A DNA stretch of 64,000 bases from Pseudopyrenochaeta lycopersici (taxonomy: Eukaryota > Ascomycota > Dothideomycetes > Pleosporales > Pseudopyrenochaetaceae). The stretch spans positions 248,001 to 312,000 of the forward strand of contig NHZP01000025.1 in assembly GCA_003313425.1 (NCBI GenBank), given 5' to 3'. Numbering within the stretch: the stretch's first letter is position 1; every line of letters begins with the position of its first letter. The position numbers and the translations under genes are program-made. Shown here one piece after another: positions 10,470-21,304 of the stretch. The notes below the pieces were generated by a model, which was given only the letters and a program-made list of their open reading frames with translations, did not search any database and was not told where the DNA came from.

Positions 10470-11573
10470 ATGCCTAACATAGTTCGGAGACCTCGCCAGC
10501 ATCGCGCATTACGTCCATCAGAGCGGAACCGAAACCCGACTCACCGACCAGGGACTAGACTAACATACCAACAACGCTGCCGTATCTTCACCCTCTCGGT
10601 CTTATCCCGCTGGCCCGCAGAAGCAATCGCTACCGCCATGGGACTTCCTCGAACAACCGTCCAGTCTGTGCTTGCATCGGGAGCCGAAGTCCCACAGAAG
10701 CAAACAGGGAGAAAGCCCGCCATTACAGACAAGGTCCGGGAACGCCTGGTCGCTCGTGCCACACTTGACGCTGTTCATCGTCGAATGACGTACAAGGAAA
10801 TTGCTCGGCTGGAAGGCGTGCAGGCGGGTCAGAAAGCTCTAATGGCAGCGTTCAAGATGGAGTCTTACGGGCGCCGCGTCGCCACCGCAAAGCCTCTGCT
10901 CACTGAAGCGCAAAAGCAGGTGCGCTTGGTATGGGCAATCGAGCACTTAGACTGGAAGCCAGAGCAGTGGGCTCGGGTCGTGTGGACGGACGAGTGCACC
11001 TTTTCGACTGAAGGCTTTGGAAGGGTCTATGTCACCCGACGGCCTGAAGAGAAGTATGATACGTCTTGTTGCGTCCCGAAGTTAAGGACCTACTCGTCTT
11101 GGACGATCCATGGAAGCATTTCAGCGTTTGGAAAAGGGCCGATGGTGGTGATTGAGAAGGAATGGAGAAGACTAACGGGTAAAGTCCATAGAGAAAAGGT
11201 GCTCCCCTGGGTATACTATTTCATGGACTGGGTGGCACAACACCCGGAGAATCGCTTGAAACATGCTATGCTAATGGAAGACGGTGCTTCCCCGCATACT
11301 GCCAAGCTCACCAAGCAGCTCCATGATCTATGTGGTATTGAGAAAATGTACTGGCCTGCTAATTCTCCTGACCTGAACCCGATAGAGAATGTGTGGCGGC
11401 TGCTGAAGCAGAGAGTGGCCAAGAGATTTCCGCGTACCCTTGCAGAGGTAAGGCAGTGTATAGAAAAAGAGTGGGCGGCATTGGACTTGTCTGATGTCGC
11501 TAGATATATTGGGAACATGAATGAACGTTGTCGGGCTGTAATTAACGCGAAGGGAGGGCATACAAGGTGGTGA
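10470..11573 (+). CDS. Tc1/mariner-type transposase, intact
   Basis: The protein has an N-terminal helix-turn-helix region (LTYQQRCRIFTLS, then AIATAMGLPRTTVQSVL) and a DDE domain with all three acidic residues: VVWTDECTF, LMEDGASPH and NSPDLNPIENVW. There are 34 residues between the second Asp and the Glu, the DD34E spacing of Tc1. No stop or frameshift is present, and base composition is not RIP-like. The frame is open from 10401, but that stretch contains a TATA-like CTATAAAAG at about 10410-10418, so the ATG at 10470 is the likelier start. I could not find matching terminal inverted repeats or a TA duplication on either side, so whether the element can still move is open. It is inside the interval bounded by the inverted 1.1-kb repeats. 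Confidence 0.9.
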   Translation: MPNIVRRPRQHRALRPSERNRNPTHRPGTRLTYQQRCRIFTLSVLSRWPAEAIATAMGLPRTTVQSVLASGAEVPQKQTGRKPAITDKVRERLVARATLDAVHRRMTYKEIARLEGVQAGQKALMAAFKMESYGRRVATAKPLLTEAQKQVRLVWAIEHLDWKPEQWARVVWTDECTFSTEGFGRVYVTRRPEEKYDTSCCVPKLRTYSSWTIHGSISAFGKGPMVVIEKEWRRLTGKVHREKVLPWVYYFMDWVAQHPENRLKHAMLMEDGASPHTAKLTKQLHDLCGIEKMYWPANSPDLNPIENVWRLLKQRVAKRFPRTLAEVRQCIEKEWAALDLSDVARYIGNMNERCRAVINAKGGHTRW

Positions 11574-11680
11574 ATTTGTACGACTCTATAGATATAAGAG
11601 ATACTAAGTATGGCTAAGATGGGAATTTGAGATGATAAGTCACTTACATTGTTACTGCCTGTACTTGATGATTCGTTGCA

Positions 11681-13129
11681 CTATTTTGCACCCTCGAGCC
11701 CTAGACACTGCTCGCAGAGATGTCCTCCTCCATATTCAGGTCTTCCTGGGATTCCGAGGGCATTAGCCTGTTCCGCAACGTCGTAATTGCAACAAATAAG
11801 ACTTGAGTCCTGAGGCCGGCGCTTCCGTAACTCATTCATGCGAAGGGCAGAAATGCGGGCAATTTCCGCGTCGTCTTCGGTACCAAAATCATGCCCCTCT
11901 GCAGATATTGGACAACCGAATGAAGGTTCCGGAGTATGGTGAAACCCAATAGAGGTGCCATCATCAACAGAAAGATCGGGAGTATGCCCCTCTTCCAACT
12001 GGCGATCCGGGGGCGATTGAGAAGTCTGGATTCCATCGGTCGCAAGCTGGAGAGACGCGCAGAAACGCTTCACTTCCGCAGTGTGTGGGAGTCCATCAGC
12101 GGCCTTGCGTTTCTTTGGACTATTACTGCGTCCCCGAGTAGCTGCATTCATTCGCTCAAAGCCAGCCATATCTAGCGTCTTGGCAACCTCATGGAATCCG
12201 TCCTCACACTGCTCGCGCACCTTGACAGCGCGTTCTGGTCCCTGCTCCATGAATGCCTTCACAAGCGGAAAGATGGCCCATGCAAAACGCGTAAGGATAA
12301 ACTCGGGTGAAACGCCCACTACCTCGGCGGGCCGGTTATGGTACATGCGCCCGAGATCGTATGTTTTCTCCAGAAAGTGAACGGTCCAACGACCGCATTT
12401 ACGCACAAGCACAAATTTACATTCGTCGAATGCTCGATGGATGTCGGCGCGCATAGCCAGCGCATTTGCCATGTCATCGGTGAGGACATCTCCCGATATG
12501 TCGAGCCGCGCATTATACCGCCTCATGCCGTTTTTACGGAACCAGTCGAGCTCGTTGCGAGGACAAAGATGTGCACGCTCGATGTAATCTCGATATTTGG
12601 AAATGACGCAAGACTTATCGCGGTTAATAATGGCCGCACTGACGGAGGACACAGATGGCGTGTTCATGGTTGGACCGGTAACGGTATCGGATTCATTTGG
12701 GCTGCACCATTGCATTGGTATCTGCCGATGAGGAAACGCCCAATGTTGGAATGAAGGATAAACAGGATATTTGTAATGACCGCAGCCGTCAGCCGACGCC
12801 ATCGACGTCGACGGTCTCGGGACGTGGAAATAATATTCCCCGGCAGGTAACACATCATCTTCTTGTAAATTCAGCCTCGGGCCGTCTCGCTCGATGGTCA
12901 GATATCCATTCCACGCGTTGCAGGCGATAAGCGTACATGCCAAAAGGGCAGTGCCGGCGTGTAGGCCACCATTTGGGCTGTCCCAGGCGTACAATTGAAG
13001 AAGTATATTCTGCTCATATTCGTCCGGATATGCTGGGTGTTTAAATATGATGATATGGTTGTTCGCGGTCGGGAATTGATCGTCTGAAACTGGTGAAGGA
13101 GGGGGTAGGCGAAGCTGAATGGTTTCCAT
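11681..13129 (-). CDS. Fungal HNH-nuclease-domain protein
   Basis: A single-exon protein of 482 residues. Residues about 174-260 match the fungal HNH_2-type layout: Cys174 in SCVISKYRDYIE, His187 in RAHLCPRNELDWF, Asn222 in the DDMANAL block, and His231 in RADIHRAFD, followed by WTVHFL. Those His-Asn-His positions form the metal-binding and catalytic core of HNH nucleases. The N-terminal part (1-170) is the variable region usually found before this domain in fungi. The C-terminal part is polar and probably disordered, with a basic KKRK stretch near 345. The function of this fungal family is not established. The nuclease activity is inferred from the motif only. It faces the Tc1 transposase tail to tail, with 107 bp between the stops. 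Confidence 0.85.
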   Translation of the reverse strand: METIQLRLPPPSPVSDDQFPTANNHIIIFKHPAYPDEYEQNILLQLYAWDSPNGGLHAGTALLACTLIACNAWNGYLTIERDGPRLNLQEDDVLPAGEYYFHVPRPSTSMASADGCGHYKYPVYPSFQHWAFPHRQIPMQWCSPNESDTVTGPTMNTPSVSSVSAAIINRDKSCVISKYRDYIERAHLCPRNELDWFRKNGMRRYNARLDISGDVLTDDMANALAMRADIHRAFDECKFVLVRKCGRWTVHFLEKTYDLGRMYHNRPAEVVGVSPEFILTRFAWAIFPLVKAFMEQGPERAVKVREQCEDGFHEVAKTLDMAGFERMNAATRGRSNSPKKRKAADGLPHTAEVKRFCASLQLATDGIQTSQSPPDRQLEEGHTPDLSVDDGTSIGFHHTPEPSFGCPISAEGHDFGTEDDAEIARISALRMNELRKRRPQDSSLICCNYDVAEQANALGIPGRPEYGGGHLCEQCLGLEGAK

Positions 13130-13672
13130 CAGTTATTCCTTCTCGGTGCTGCGCAAGCTATATAGTCCATGTCTTCAGTACACCATCTCGTTATCCTTCG
13201 ACTGGGGCGCTTACAGCTTTCCTACGCTTGCGGCGAGACAGTCGCGACTAGGGCGACGCCGTGATGCCTTCTCACGACTGTACAATCAAAGTGCTTGGAC
13301 CGGCGCAGGAGATTGGTGTTTTGAAATCCCCAAGCAGGTGTGCAAATCCTGATGTTCCGCTTCGCCGATGGATGTGAAGTTTCAAAGAGAGAGGACCGCC
13401 TGGCATCATAGGCTACTCAGACAGCAGGTTCGATGCAACTAGTCGTGGTTATGTGGATTGGGAGGACGCAGAAGAGTCAGCCTAGATCGAGGTGTGTGGT
13501 CGCTGACGCTGCTGCCATGGGAACGAAAGCTCTCTCGGCTTGCTTATGTCATCGAACTTCTCGTTGCCACCAGTTTTCTGTGACTTCCAGTCCTATTTTC
13601 CTCCCCAGACCCACATCACAAAGCAAATAATTTAGAATAAGTCTCTTTCGCATCTCGGTAGCTATGGGAGCC
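13130..13672. other. Intergenic stretch
   Basis: No convincing gene. This is the upstream region of the HNH gene and the downstream end of the AhpC/TSA-like gene. Confidence 0.4.
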
Positions 13673-14483
13673 TCAAATTAAGTATTTGGACCTCCGGTCT
13701 AAAAGCTCTATTATCGTGGGTCGCGATGTTCCTCCGCGATGCTGAGGCCATTTTATCATCGGCAAAATCATTCGCCGATCCCCCGTGCAAACCGCCTTCG
13801 AGCGGGCTGATAGGCTGTGGCGCGGCTGACGTGGCCATGAGAAACGACTTGCCCGTCCCCACACACATTCCCCTGTTCGGAAGATCCACTCTCCACCATT
13901 CTGACTATAATCTCCGCCTTTGAACGCCCCAGATCCGCTCCAGATCATTTGTCGCACACTACTCATGATCAGACCGAACAGCGAGTGTTTCATATAAGTT
14001 GGTTGTGAAGAACTAGCTAAGGATCTTTCCATGCGGAGCTCTCTGTACAGGCGACAAGTAGGGTCTGTGAATATTGGGAACTCGCAGGGCGTTTCTGTAG
14101 TGTAAGGGAGGATGCGAGATGGGTCACCGCAGCCGATAACTAGAAGTCGGGCCGGCCCGGAAGGTAGAGTAGAGAGGGTAGCTGAGGTAATATATGGCGG
14201 AAGGGAGTGGATATAATCTTGATCGCAGGAGCAGAAGAAATGGCGGACTCAAATGCAGATGGATTAGTTGCCGTTTAGAAAACGGGTGAAGACATATTGA
14301 GGAACAGAGACTGTACCAAAATTCGCGAGTCGCGGCGACCGTCACGACACCATCCTTCGAAACCAGTTCACCAAACGGAGTGGATTTACCGTCATGAGAA
14401 TATACGGGAAGAGCATAAGTCTCAGAGAGTCTCTTTTCGTCGGGAATAGAATGCGAAAACTTGAGAAGAGATGGCTGAGACAT
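13673..14483 (-). CDS. AhpC/TSA-2 (peroxiredoxin-like) protein, splice or frame unresolved
   Basis: Exon 1 starts at the ATG at 14483 and encodes ETYALPVYSHDGKSTPFGELVSKDGVV, the entry strand of thioredoxin-like AhpC/TSA-2 proteins. The second block (about 14265-13673) begins RHFFCSCDQDYIHSL, carrying the expected Cys region. It continues with ARLLVIGCGDPS, FPIFTDPTCRLYREL and GSGAFKGGDYSQNGGEW, the family core. The acceptor preceding it has an ACTAATC branch site. No standard donor gives the right phase, so I cannot join the two blocks cleanly; an indel or an unusual donor is possible. After GGEWIF the expected CHRM-x-NTRDH-type tail is not recognisable. Probable role is a thioredoxin-fold redox protein. 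It may be decaying. Confidence 0.6.
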
Positions 14484-15200
14484 TGCAAGCAAGTACAAAG
14501 TTGATGGCTAAAGGCAGACGGCATTGCACGTTGGCGGCAGTACGGTTGAGATGGAAGATGGAGGCCAAAGATTGATTTGTGCTAAACCGCTGTGAATGGT
14601 GCCGCCACATGCTCCGCGTCCCTCCACTCTCCACTGTCGCTCTGCATGCCCAGCGCCTCGTCTCGTTGCGACTATTGCAACCTCTGGTGCATAAAAACTC
14701 CTCTCCTGATGTTCAACTCTGCCATCATCGGCGGATGACTCGCCGATCAGCTAACCTCGCCCCACCCGCCTCGTCCGTCCCAAAAACAAACCCGCAGTCC
14801 ATTCCTACGGGCACCACAACCCAAGCAACGTCAACCGCTCCTATGCATAAAGACAGGAAGGAACAATGGCCCCCGACTTGGAAAGGTCGACGCAGGAATA
14901 ACGACGCCTTGTTAGACGAGGGCATGTCGAGGAAAATACGGCGATGTGTGATGCTTGAGCCTAACTCTAAACAAATAATATTTGAGGTTGTGGTGGTTGT
15001 TGCCACTCCGCGAGCCGTTGTGCCCGGATCCAGTCCCCGCAGTGGGACCCGCTTCAGACCACTCTCGTTTCCGAGCTCTAACCTGTTATGGCAAGGTCGT
15101 GCTCGAAACCGTATGGCACGTGCGACACTGCTGGTACACTCTCAGTGGGCAACCACAAACCTCCAATCTCATTCTTCAAAAGGTTCAACGCCCCTCACAC
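14484..15200 (+). other. Stretch with one weak open frame
   Basis: A 209-residue frame at 14579-15208 has no recognised domain, and its 3' part runs into repeat copy II. I do not support it as a gene. The rest is the upstream region of the AhpC/TSA-like gene. Confidence 0.3.
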
Positions 15201-16318
15201 AATCATGATCGTCTGGAATGGATGGCATTGCGAAGAGGCATAAGGATTATCTCCGGTAATAGAGGACATCATGCAGCCCTAGATAGCGTAGTGGCTTGCC
15301 AAGCATAGCCACCATCACAGCTCTGCCAGCACTCATCCCTCACGAACATGAACAATCCAAGACTCCGCGCCTCTCCACGACCCTAACGATTGTAGTGCTC
15401 ATGCAAGAGCCTTTCCACCTTCGTATGCGCTTGCAACGACAGCGTTTTGCCAGTAGCGCTCGGTTGAACCCACTTGCCAAAGCGCAGGCTTCGGTTTCCA
15501 GGCCCGCCGCGCTCCATCTTAGCTTGTATCCTTCCCACCACATCGTATTCCCCTTCAACGAGCCGCCTAGAGCTCGGCTGCTGCTTGGTCTAAGAATCGG
15601 CGCTGGTGGACTCGAGAAGCATGAGGACGTGGTAGGGCTTAATTAGGTCTTTCGTTCAGTCAGCGGAGAGAATAACAGTAGGTTCCAGAGCTCAAAGGCG
15701 TCGTAATGGTATATGTCTACGTTATAAAGTGGGTATCGCTGTGCGTTAGACCGCGTCTCGAAATGTACAACAAGATGGCTGGTTTCGACGCTGGAAATGC
15801 GTTAGCTGGACTGACAAGCGCTTGTGGCCCTGAGGGTCCTTGGCACTGCTCCCAATCCTGAGTCAGATTAGTAATGTTCCGGGGTCATCTCGCATTCGCC
15901 CGGATCGGTGGTTCGCTTCCGCTGGAAGTACCAATCGACGGGGCGGCGCTGCATGAAATTGCGCCCCGCAGCGCGCATAGGGCTGATGATGACTTCCTGG
16001 TATTGGAGGTAGGTTGTGCGGCTAGGATAAGGCTATTCTACAAAAAATCGGGGCGAGAAAGGCTTGAGGTTTGGCGCTGTGGGGACGGAAGCCTGTTATG
16101 CCACCACACAGGCGCTGTACAAATCAGGCGCGGAGGCGACGATGCGAGCGTAATTTTCGGGCAAAGTGGATCATAGACATTCAGAATTAGCTACAGCAGA
16201 TTATTTTCGTAGAAGTATGGCAATATTCGTTGTGCGCATACGCTTTCCGGTTGCCGAAAGTCAAAGTACCCCTCATTTGTCTCGCACACTGTGTCTCGTT
16301 ACGCAGTGAGGGACGTTA
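15200..16318 (+). repeat. Diverged dispersed repeat of about 1.1 kb, copy II
   Basis: This is the plus-strand partner of 8460-9583, with the same ordered blocks, including CTCCGGT, GCAGCCCTAGATAG, CCATCACAGCTCTGCC, TTGGCACTGCTCCCAATCC and AGTCAAAGTACCCC. It lacks a segment of about 100 bp that copy I has near 8560-8650. The 100-residue frame at 15874-16176 lies inside it and is not conserved in copy I, so I treat it as chance. Confidence 0.8.
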
Positions 16319-16565
16319 TAACACCAGGAAAGTATCGCGAGATCGCTCGTACAGCAAACTCAATAGCCTCATTAAAATCGAAGCTAAAACATGTTGCCGA
16401 ACACTCCCACAACACTAAAACATCAAGCCAATCAAGCCAACCAATCAAGCTTCGTATTAAGGCTTGATTTGATTGCAAAAATACTAGGACGAGGCTTGGA
16501 TTGATCGAATTGACGATCGTCAAGCCAATCAATCAAGTGCTTGATTGTAGCTTGATTGTTGACAT
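16319..16565. repeat. MITE-like element rich in CAAGC words, copy B
   Basis: The core at 16420-16565 starts ACATCAAGCCAATCAAGCC and ends AGCTTGATTGTTGACATC. It matches copy A (6070-6297) in ends, internal GGCTTGATTTG, and the flanking ATCGCGA and AGCCTCATTAAAA words. It abuts the end of repeat copy II. Confidence 0.65.
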
Positions 16566-17959
16566 CTCTGTTCCTTACGTTCGGCTGTTACTTGAAGGTC
16601 ACCAAAACCGCGAAGTCACTGCCCAACGGATAATTCTACTCTGGGAGATTGAGTTTGAAGGTGAGTCGTTCTGCAGTACGCATGAACCATGGATGACGTT
16701 TTGTAGGGCATAAGCATTGGGTGACTGGCATCATGCACGACCTTCTATCTATGGACGTGCAGATTGTAAGTTCAGCCCTTCTATTAAGTAGACTCTGCTA
16801 AGACTACACAGATTCTACGAGTACACGTCTTCATTCAGGGTGACTTTGTCTCTTCCAATCGAAGCATGGGCGGAGTCTACGCTCCGCCGAAAGCAAACAC
16901 CAGCAGACCAAAATCGGCTCCACTATCACTATCCCCCTCTTGATATAGAAGCTCGAATCAGAAATGAGGTGGAAAGCGCAAAAGGCAAAACGCTGGTTGC
17001 TCGTGAGTATTGGACTCTAGGGACTCAAGAAGCAGTACTAACAGTAGCATGTAGTATGTGCGAATAGCCGTAGATCCGCCAGTGCTCGAGCGAGCGTGTG
17101 CCAAGCGATGGGCCAGCGCACTACATTAGAAGTCATTGATGTTTTGCCAGGTAGGCGGCAGGGCATTTGGGCGTATGTTAGCGCCATGCGCAGCTTTTTC
17201 AGTGGTAAGAGGTATGCGGCTGCGACTAACACCACCAATGCCTAGTTATCGGATAAAGACTGTTATAATGAATGATCAGCGGGCTTTACATAGTATCGGA
17301 TTCCTTTATAGTTTGTCCAGCGAATATATAATTACTTGAGACGTACATGGTCTTTGATCAGCGATTATGGATCATAGTTGCACCCTTACTGGATGCAGAG
17401 CTGAGGCGGTGAATCATTAACGTTAGTATCTATTCCGAGAATTTAGGATGGAAAGGAGTATGGGGTTTCCGCTACGCAGGGTTTTTGTTGTAAATTTACC
17501 ACTAGACCAAAAACACGAATCCGTGCCTGGTCATAGTGTATGGCGGTTTACACACCAACAGTTTTCCGCCACGCAGGGATGCACGTTAGTACTCCACCCC
17601 TGCATAGCAGCCATCACACAACCAGAGCGATCCATGGGTTGTAGGAGGGAATAATGGTGCAAAAGAAGCCATTTGCACCGATAACCATGGAAGTACATCA
17701 CGAGGCGTGAATAAGCACAGACAACTACTTGTAGCTGCTCAAGTAAATGGACATTAACTTCAGATAATCTTCTAAGGACAGATTCACTGACAGAAGTGGG
17801 GTTTCTACCAATCTCTTCAAATATCCCGAGACATATTTCCCAAACAACGACAGGAGACCAAAGATGCAGAGCAGCCGTCCATAGATGCTTGGGACACCTG
17901 TGAGAAGCGGCCAGGCAGAGGAGATTACGGGCATGAAGCCAGGGAGAGTAATAGGGCCC
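16566..17959. other. Intergenic stretch
   Basis: No gene that I can support. Several short frames lack domain signals. The last 230 bp form the 3' flank of the fusion gene. Confidence 0.4.
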
Positions 17960-20900
17960 CTAACTGGCCTTGTGCATGTTGGCTGGATTGCCGCGGGCGA
18001 TGTAGTCTGGCGATATGTCATGCATAACAACAGACCCAGAACGAACGATGGCACCGTTACCAATTCGCACTCCGGCTCCAACGATGCAGCTGTTACCAAT
18101 ATAGACGTTCTCGCCAATGCGGATCTCCTTAGCGACTTCGGTGCCGTAGCTCCCTTTCAAAGCTTTTGTATTCGTTGGTGTTTCCAGTGTCGTCATGGTG
18201 ACACGCGCGCCAATCTCAGTGTTCCTACCAATGGTAATCCTGGCTGAATCCAGCAGTTGGCAGTCAGGTCCAATGATAACATTGTCACCAATAGAGACGT
18301 TGTAGCCATAGTCACAGTGAAAATGCGTAGCAACATGTGCACCATCACCGAGATAACCGCCGACCGGGCTTTCTCCGTGACGAGGCTGAGCCCACCTTGC
18401 CTCGACAATCTCTTTGAAGCAGCGCTCGTGTGTGCCCTGCGCAACCCCAACTATAGCATTGCCAGTATTGTTGAAACGGTATACTGCACCAGCACATTTC
18501 ATTCGCTCATAAACCAACTGGATGTTGTAGCGCACGAAAGGCTTACCGTCCAACATCTTCTGCTTCTCGGTCTTCTGGAGGCTTGGCGCTGGCGCAGAAC
18601 AGGGTGCTGGCGGACCTCGCGACGCAGCAGTTGGGGTAGCCAATGATAGATGCTGAGGTGGCTGTTTCGTCCGTTGGTGGGCACCAACCGCTACCGCAGG
18701 AGGACTAGTGTTGACGTGGCTCATGCTCTGTGAAGCATGGTGGTATATGCGAGAGTTGTAACCCAGTGCACGTGAACTCTGGATAGAGTGCGTTACTTGG
18801 CGGTTATCATGGGACGCGTCTCTGTCATGAACAAGCGCAGGCGCAGGAAGAGGCTGAGGATAACATGCAGACGGCAGTGGCTGCCCTGGCGGAAACAAAA
18901 CGCGGGATGGATCACTCCAGCCAACTTCCCAGCTCGACACGGGTGGTTGAAGCTTCTGTTCTTCCACAGCAATAGGTCGGTCGCAACCACCTACCCTTCC
19001 GATGGACGCATGGGAGTCTTGATGAGTACTCTGGCTGCTACCGAGTCTAGGCTCGCAGTTGAGTATATGTGCGAGGTCAGAGCCCTGAAATCTGCTATAG
19101 AGCTGAAGAGTATCAGAGGGCATTCGTTTTTGGGCTTGCAATGAAGGTAGAGGCTTTGTGAGCCTATTCTCTGGACATGGCACCTTGTTTGCATAGCCTT
19201 TGCAAACAAAACCACTACGTTTGCAGTTGTTGCATTCAGGCTTCGCTTCGTCACACTTCTTTTTACGCCCTCGGCAAGTTATACAGCCAGTCCTAGTCCG
19301 GTTCACAAATCGTCTCTTGCTCTTCTTCAGTTCCACTTGGACGCTAGCCCGCGTTGGCTCTATAGCGCCAACTCGCTCGACGCTGCCACGTTCACTCATA
19401 CTGCTCATTGGAGCGTGTAGTCCAGGAACTGGTGTACTTTTGTTTTGAAATGGTTCCATTGGGCGAGGCTCGCGATGCTGTGGTCTTTGGATGTCATTGT
19501 GCGGTAATTCGCGGAACTCCATAGTCCATTGTCTCTCAGGCTTGGGCTGGTCTATTGGTGGCAGCAAATTCTGCCGAGGAAGTTGTGTGTTCTGCGGTGG
19601 TCCTTGGTAGATGTGTAGACCACCGCAACTCACAGGCGCGGATAGACCTGGGAGAGGCCGTAGAGCTGCAGCTGGCTCTTCTGGAGACTGACTAGTGTCA
19701 TCCAATGTCGATGGCATCCTCTTACTTGGGCTGTTTAAAGACACTTCCATACTAGCAACTATAGGAGAAGAGGATCCATTATTTGTGCAGCGACCGTTCT
19801 CATATTGCCTCGGCTTATAGTTGCGGTCCGTTTCCCCACAGCTTGGTGGCTTTTGGGTGATCGGATTAGGGCCAGCAGGAACAGTTAGCTCTCCATAAGT
19901 AGTATGCACACCATCTTGAATGTAACATTGCGCTTCTTGAAGAAGAGTCGCTCCAAGGATTCGGATACTGCTCATCGATGCCTGGCTTTGCTCCACGATC
20001 GTCTCGGCTGAGGGTAGACCAAGTACGGCATCTTTGAGATCGGTTTTCCTTTGCGCTTCCGTCTGTAACACCGGTTCCGCTTCTGCTGGGAATTCCGACT
20101 GCCCATCAATAGCCTCATTAGCAGGCGTGGATGGCGAAGCTCTCGGCGAAGCCACTCGAATCTCCGGTTCGCTTTGGGTCTCTTGCTGTTTTCTCCCTTC
20201 CAAGAACTTCTCGGCTACAAAGAGCGCAGACGAAACGAGCTCTTTCTCCTCGAAGATACCAGCATGAGTCTCTAGCGGCTCTTGTCCGGCGTGCTCCAAC
20301 GGCTCTAGCTCTTCATGAGTTGGGCTCCCCCGAGTCCTCCTTTCCTGGCCTCCTCCTTCCTGAACCTTCTCTGCAAGTTCAAGCTGCAACGATTGGTGTG
20401 AAGTTCCAACAGAGTCGGTTCTCTCTATGGGACTTGAAGGAAAGGAATGAGAACTACGTCGCAGGACCAGCGGGTCCGGGTCTGCAGCGCTCAGATCCTG
20501 TGTACATATGGTCAGCAAGCCATGCATGCGTGACTCGGATAGTGATCAGCTTACCTCTTCATCCGTATCGCCAGCACCGTTCACCGTAGCTGAGTTCTGC
20601 TGGTTGCAGCTCGATTCCTCCTTCGGTACAGTCATGACGTAGCTTGCTGAACCATCGTTGCTCTCACTAGTAAGTACAACACCACAAGAGCGCAAGTCGT
20701 TAGTCTCAAGCCCACCCTCACCCTGCTGTGGTCCTACAAAGAGCGAATTAGAATCGCGTCGTGATTGCCGCGTTTGCTGTGGGGAAGCTGTCAAGGAATT
20801 TTGACTTTGAAGTACCCTCCCCACCAGACAGTGCACAGGCGTTATCCCTTGTGTGGGCATCAGTGCTTCCGGCGATTCGCCTGAGGATTGCACTCGATCA

Positions 20901-21262
20901 CTGGTTTCCCCGTACGATTGAACTCGACTCTGAATGTGTCTTGCCGTGTCACTCTGAGCAGCCTTTGTCTCCTTCCATTCTGCTTCTAGGGCTGGGGTGA
21001 CAAAGTCGTGCGGTTCCCACGTCGGCTCGTATGAACTTCTTGTTGCTGGGTCGACACCATCCCATTCAACCAGATAGTGGGTACCATTGTCCTCCAGAAT
21101 TCCCGTCGCCGCCCAGAACGTCTCGCTAGCCGGGCTACGACCCCGCTCCGGCTCGATCGCGTTGGGGCAGGTAGGCAGTTGTATTCGACGTCGTTTGTTT
21201 CGGGTGAGAGTTTTCGAATTTCGCTTCCGCTTCCGCTTGTTCGCTGTTGGATCCGAAGCCAT
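17960..21262 (-). CDS. Chromodomain - Zn2Cys6 - hexapeptide acetyltransferase fusion protein
   Basis: Two exons, 21262-20555 and 20497-17960, are joined by a clean intron (donor GTAAGC, acceptor ACACAG) that preserves phase, giving about 1081 residues; an ATG at 21304 would add 14. In order, it has basic nuclear-localisation-like stretches, then a chromodomain-like segment at about 50-97 (GILEDNGTHYLVEWDGVD, YEPTWEPHDFV). A Zn2Cys6 cluster follows at about 641-668 (C-x2-C-x6-C-x6-C-x2-C-x6-C, in the segment with TGCITCRGRKKKCDE). The C-terminal 196 residues form a maltose/galactoside acetyltransferase-type domain with a left-handed beta-helix (HCDYGYNVSIGDNVIIGPD, IGENVYIGNSCIVGAGVRIG). The T-x-H-P-type segment holding the catalytic His of classical enzymes reads TLETPTN, so activity may be altered. 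Chromatin targeting is inferred, not shown. Confidence 0.85.
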
Positions 21263-21304
21263 TTGTAGTAAGAGATCAGATAAGAGTATAGATTCACCAG
21301 ACAT

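Noticed and set aside
14579..15208. 209-residue plus-strand frame
   Set aside because: No domain, low-complexity composition, and its end runs into repeat copy II.
15874..16176. 100-residue frame inside repeat copy II
   Set aside because: The aligned part of copy I does not keep the frame, so it is not under coding constraint.
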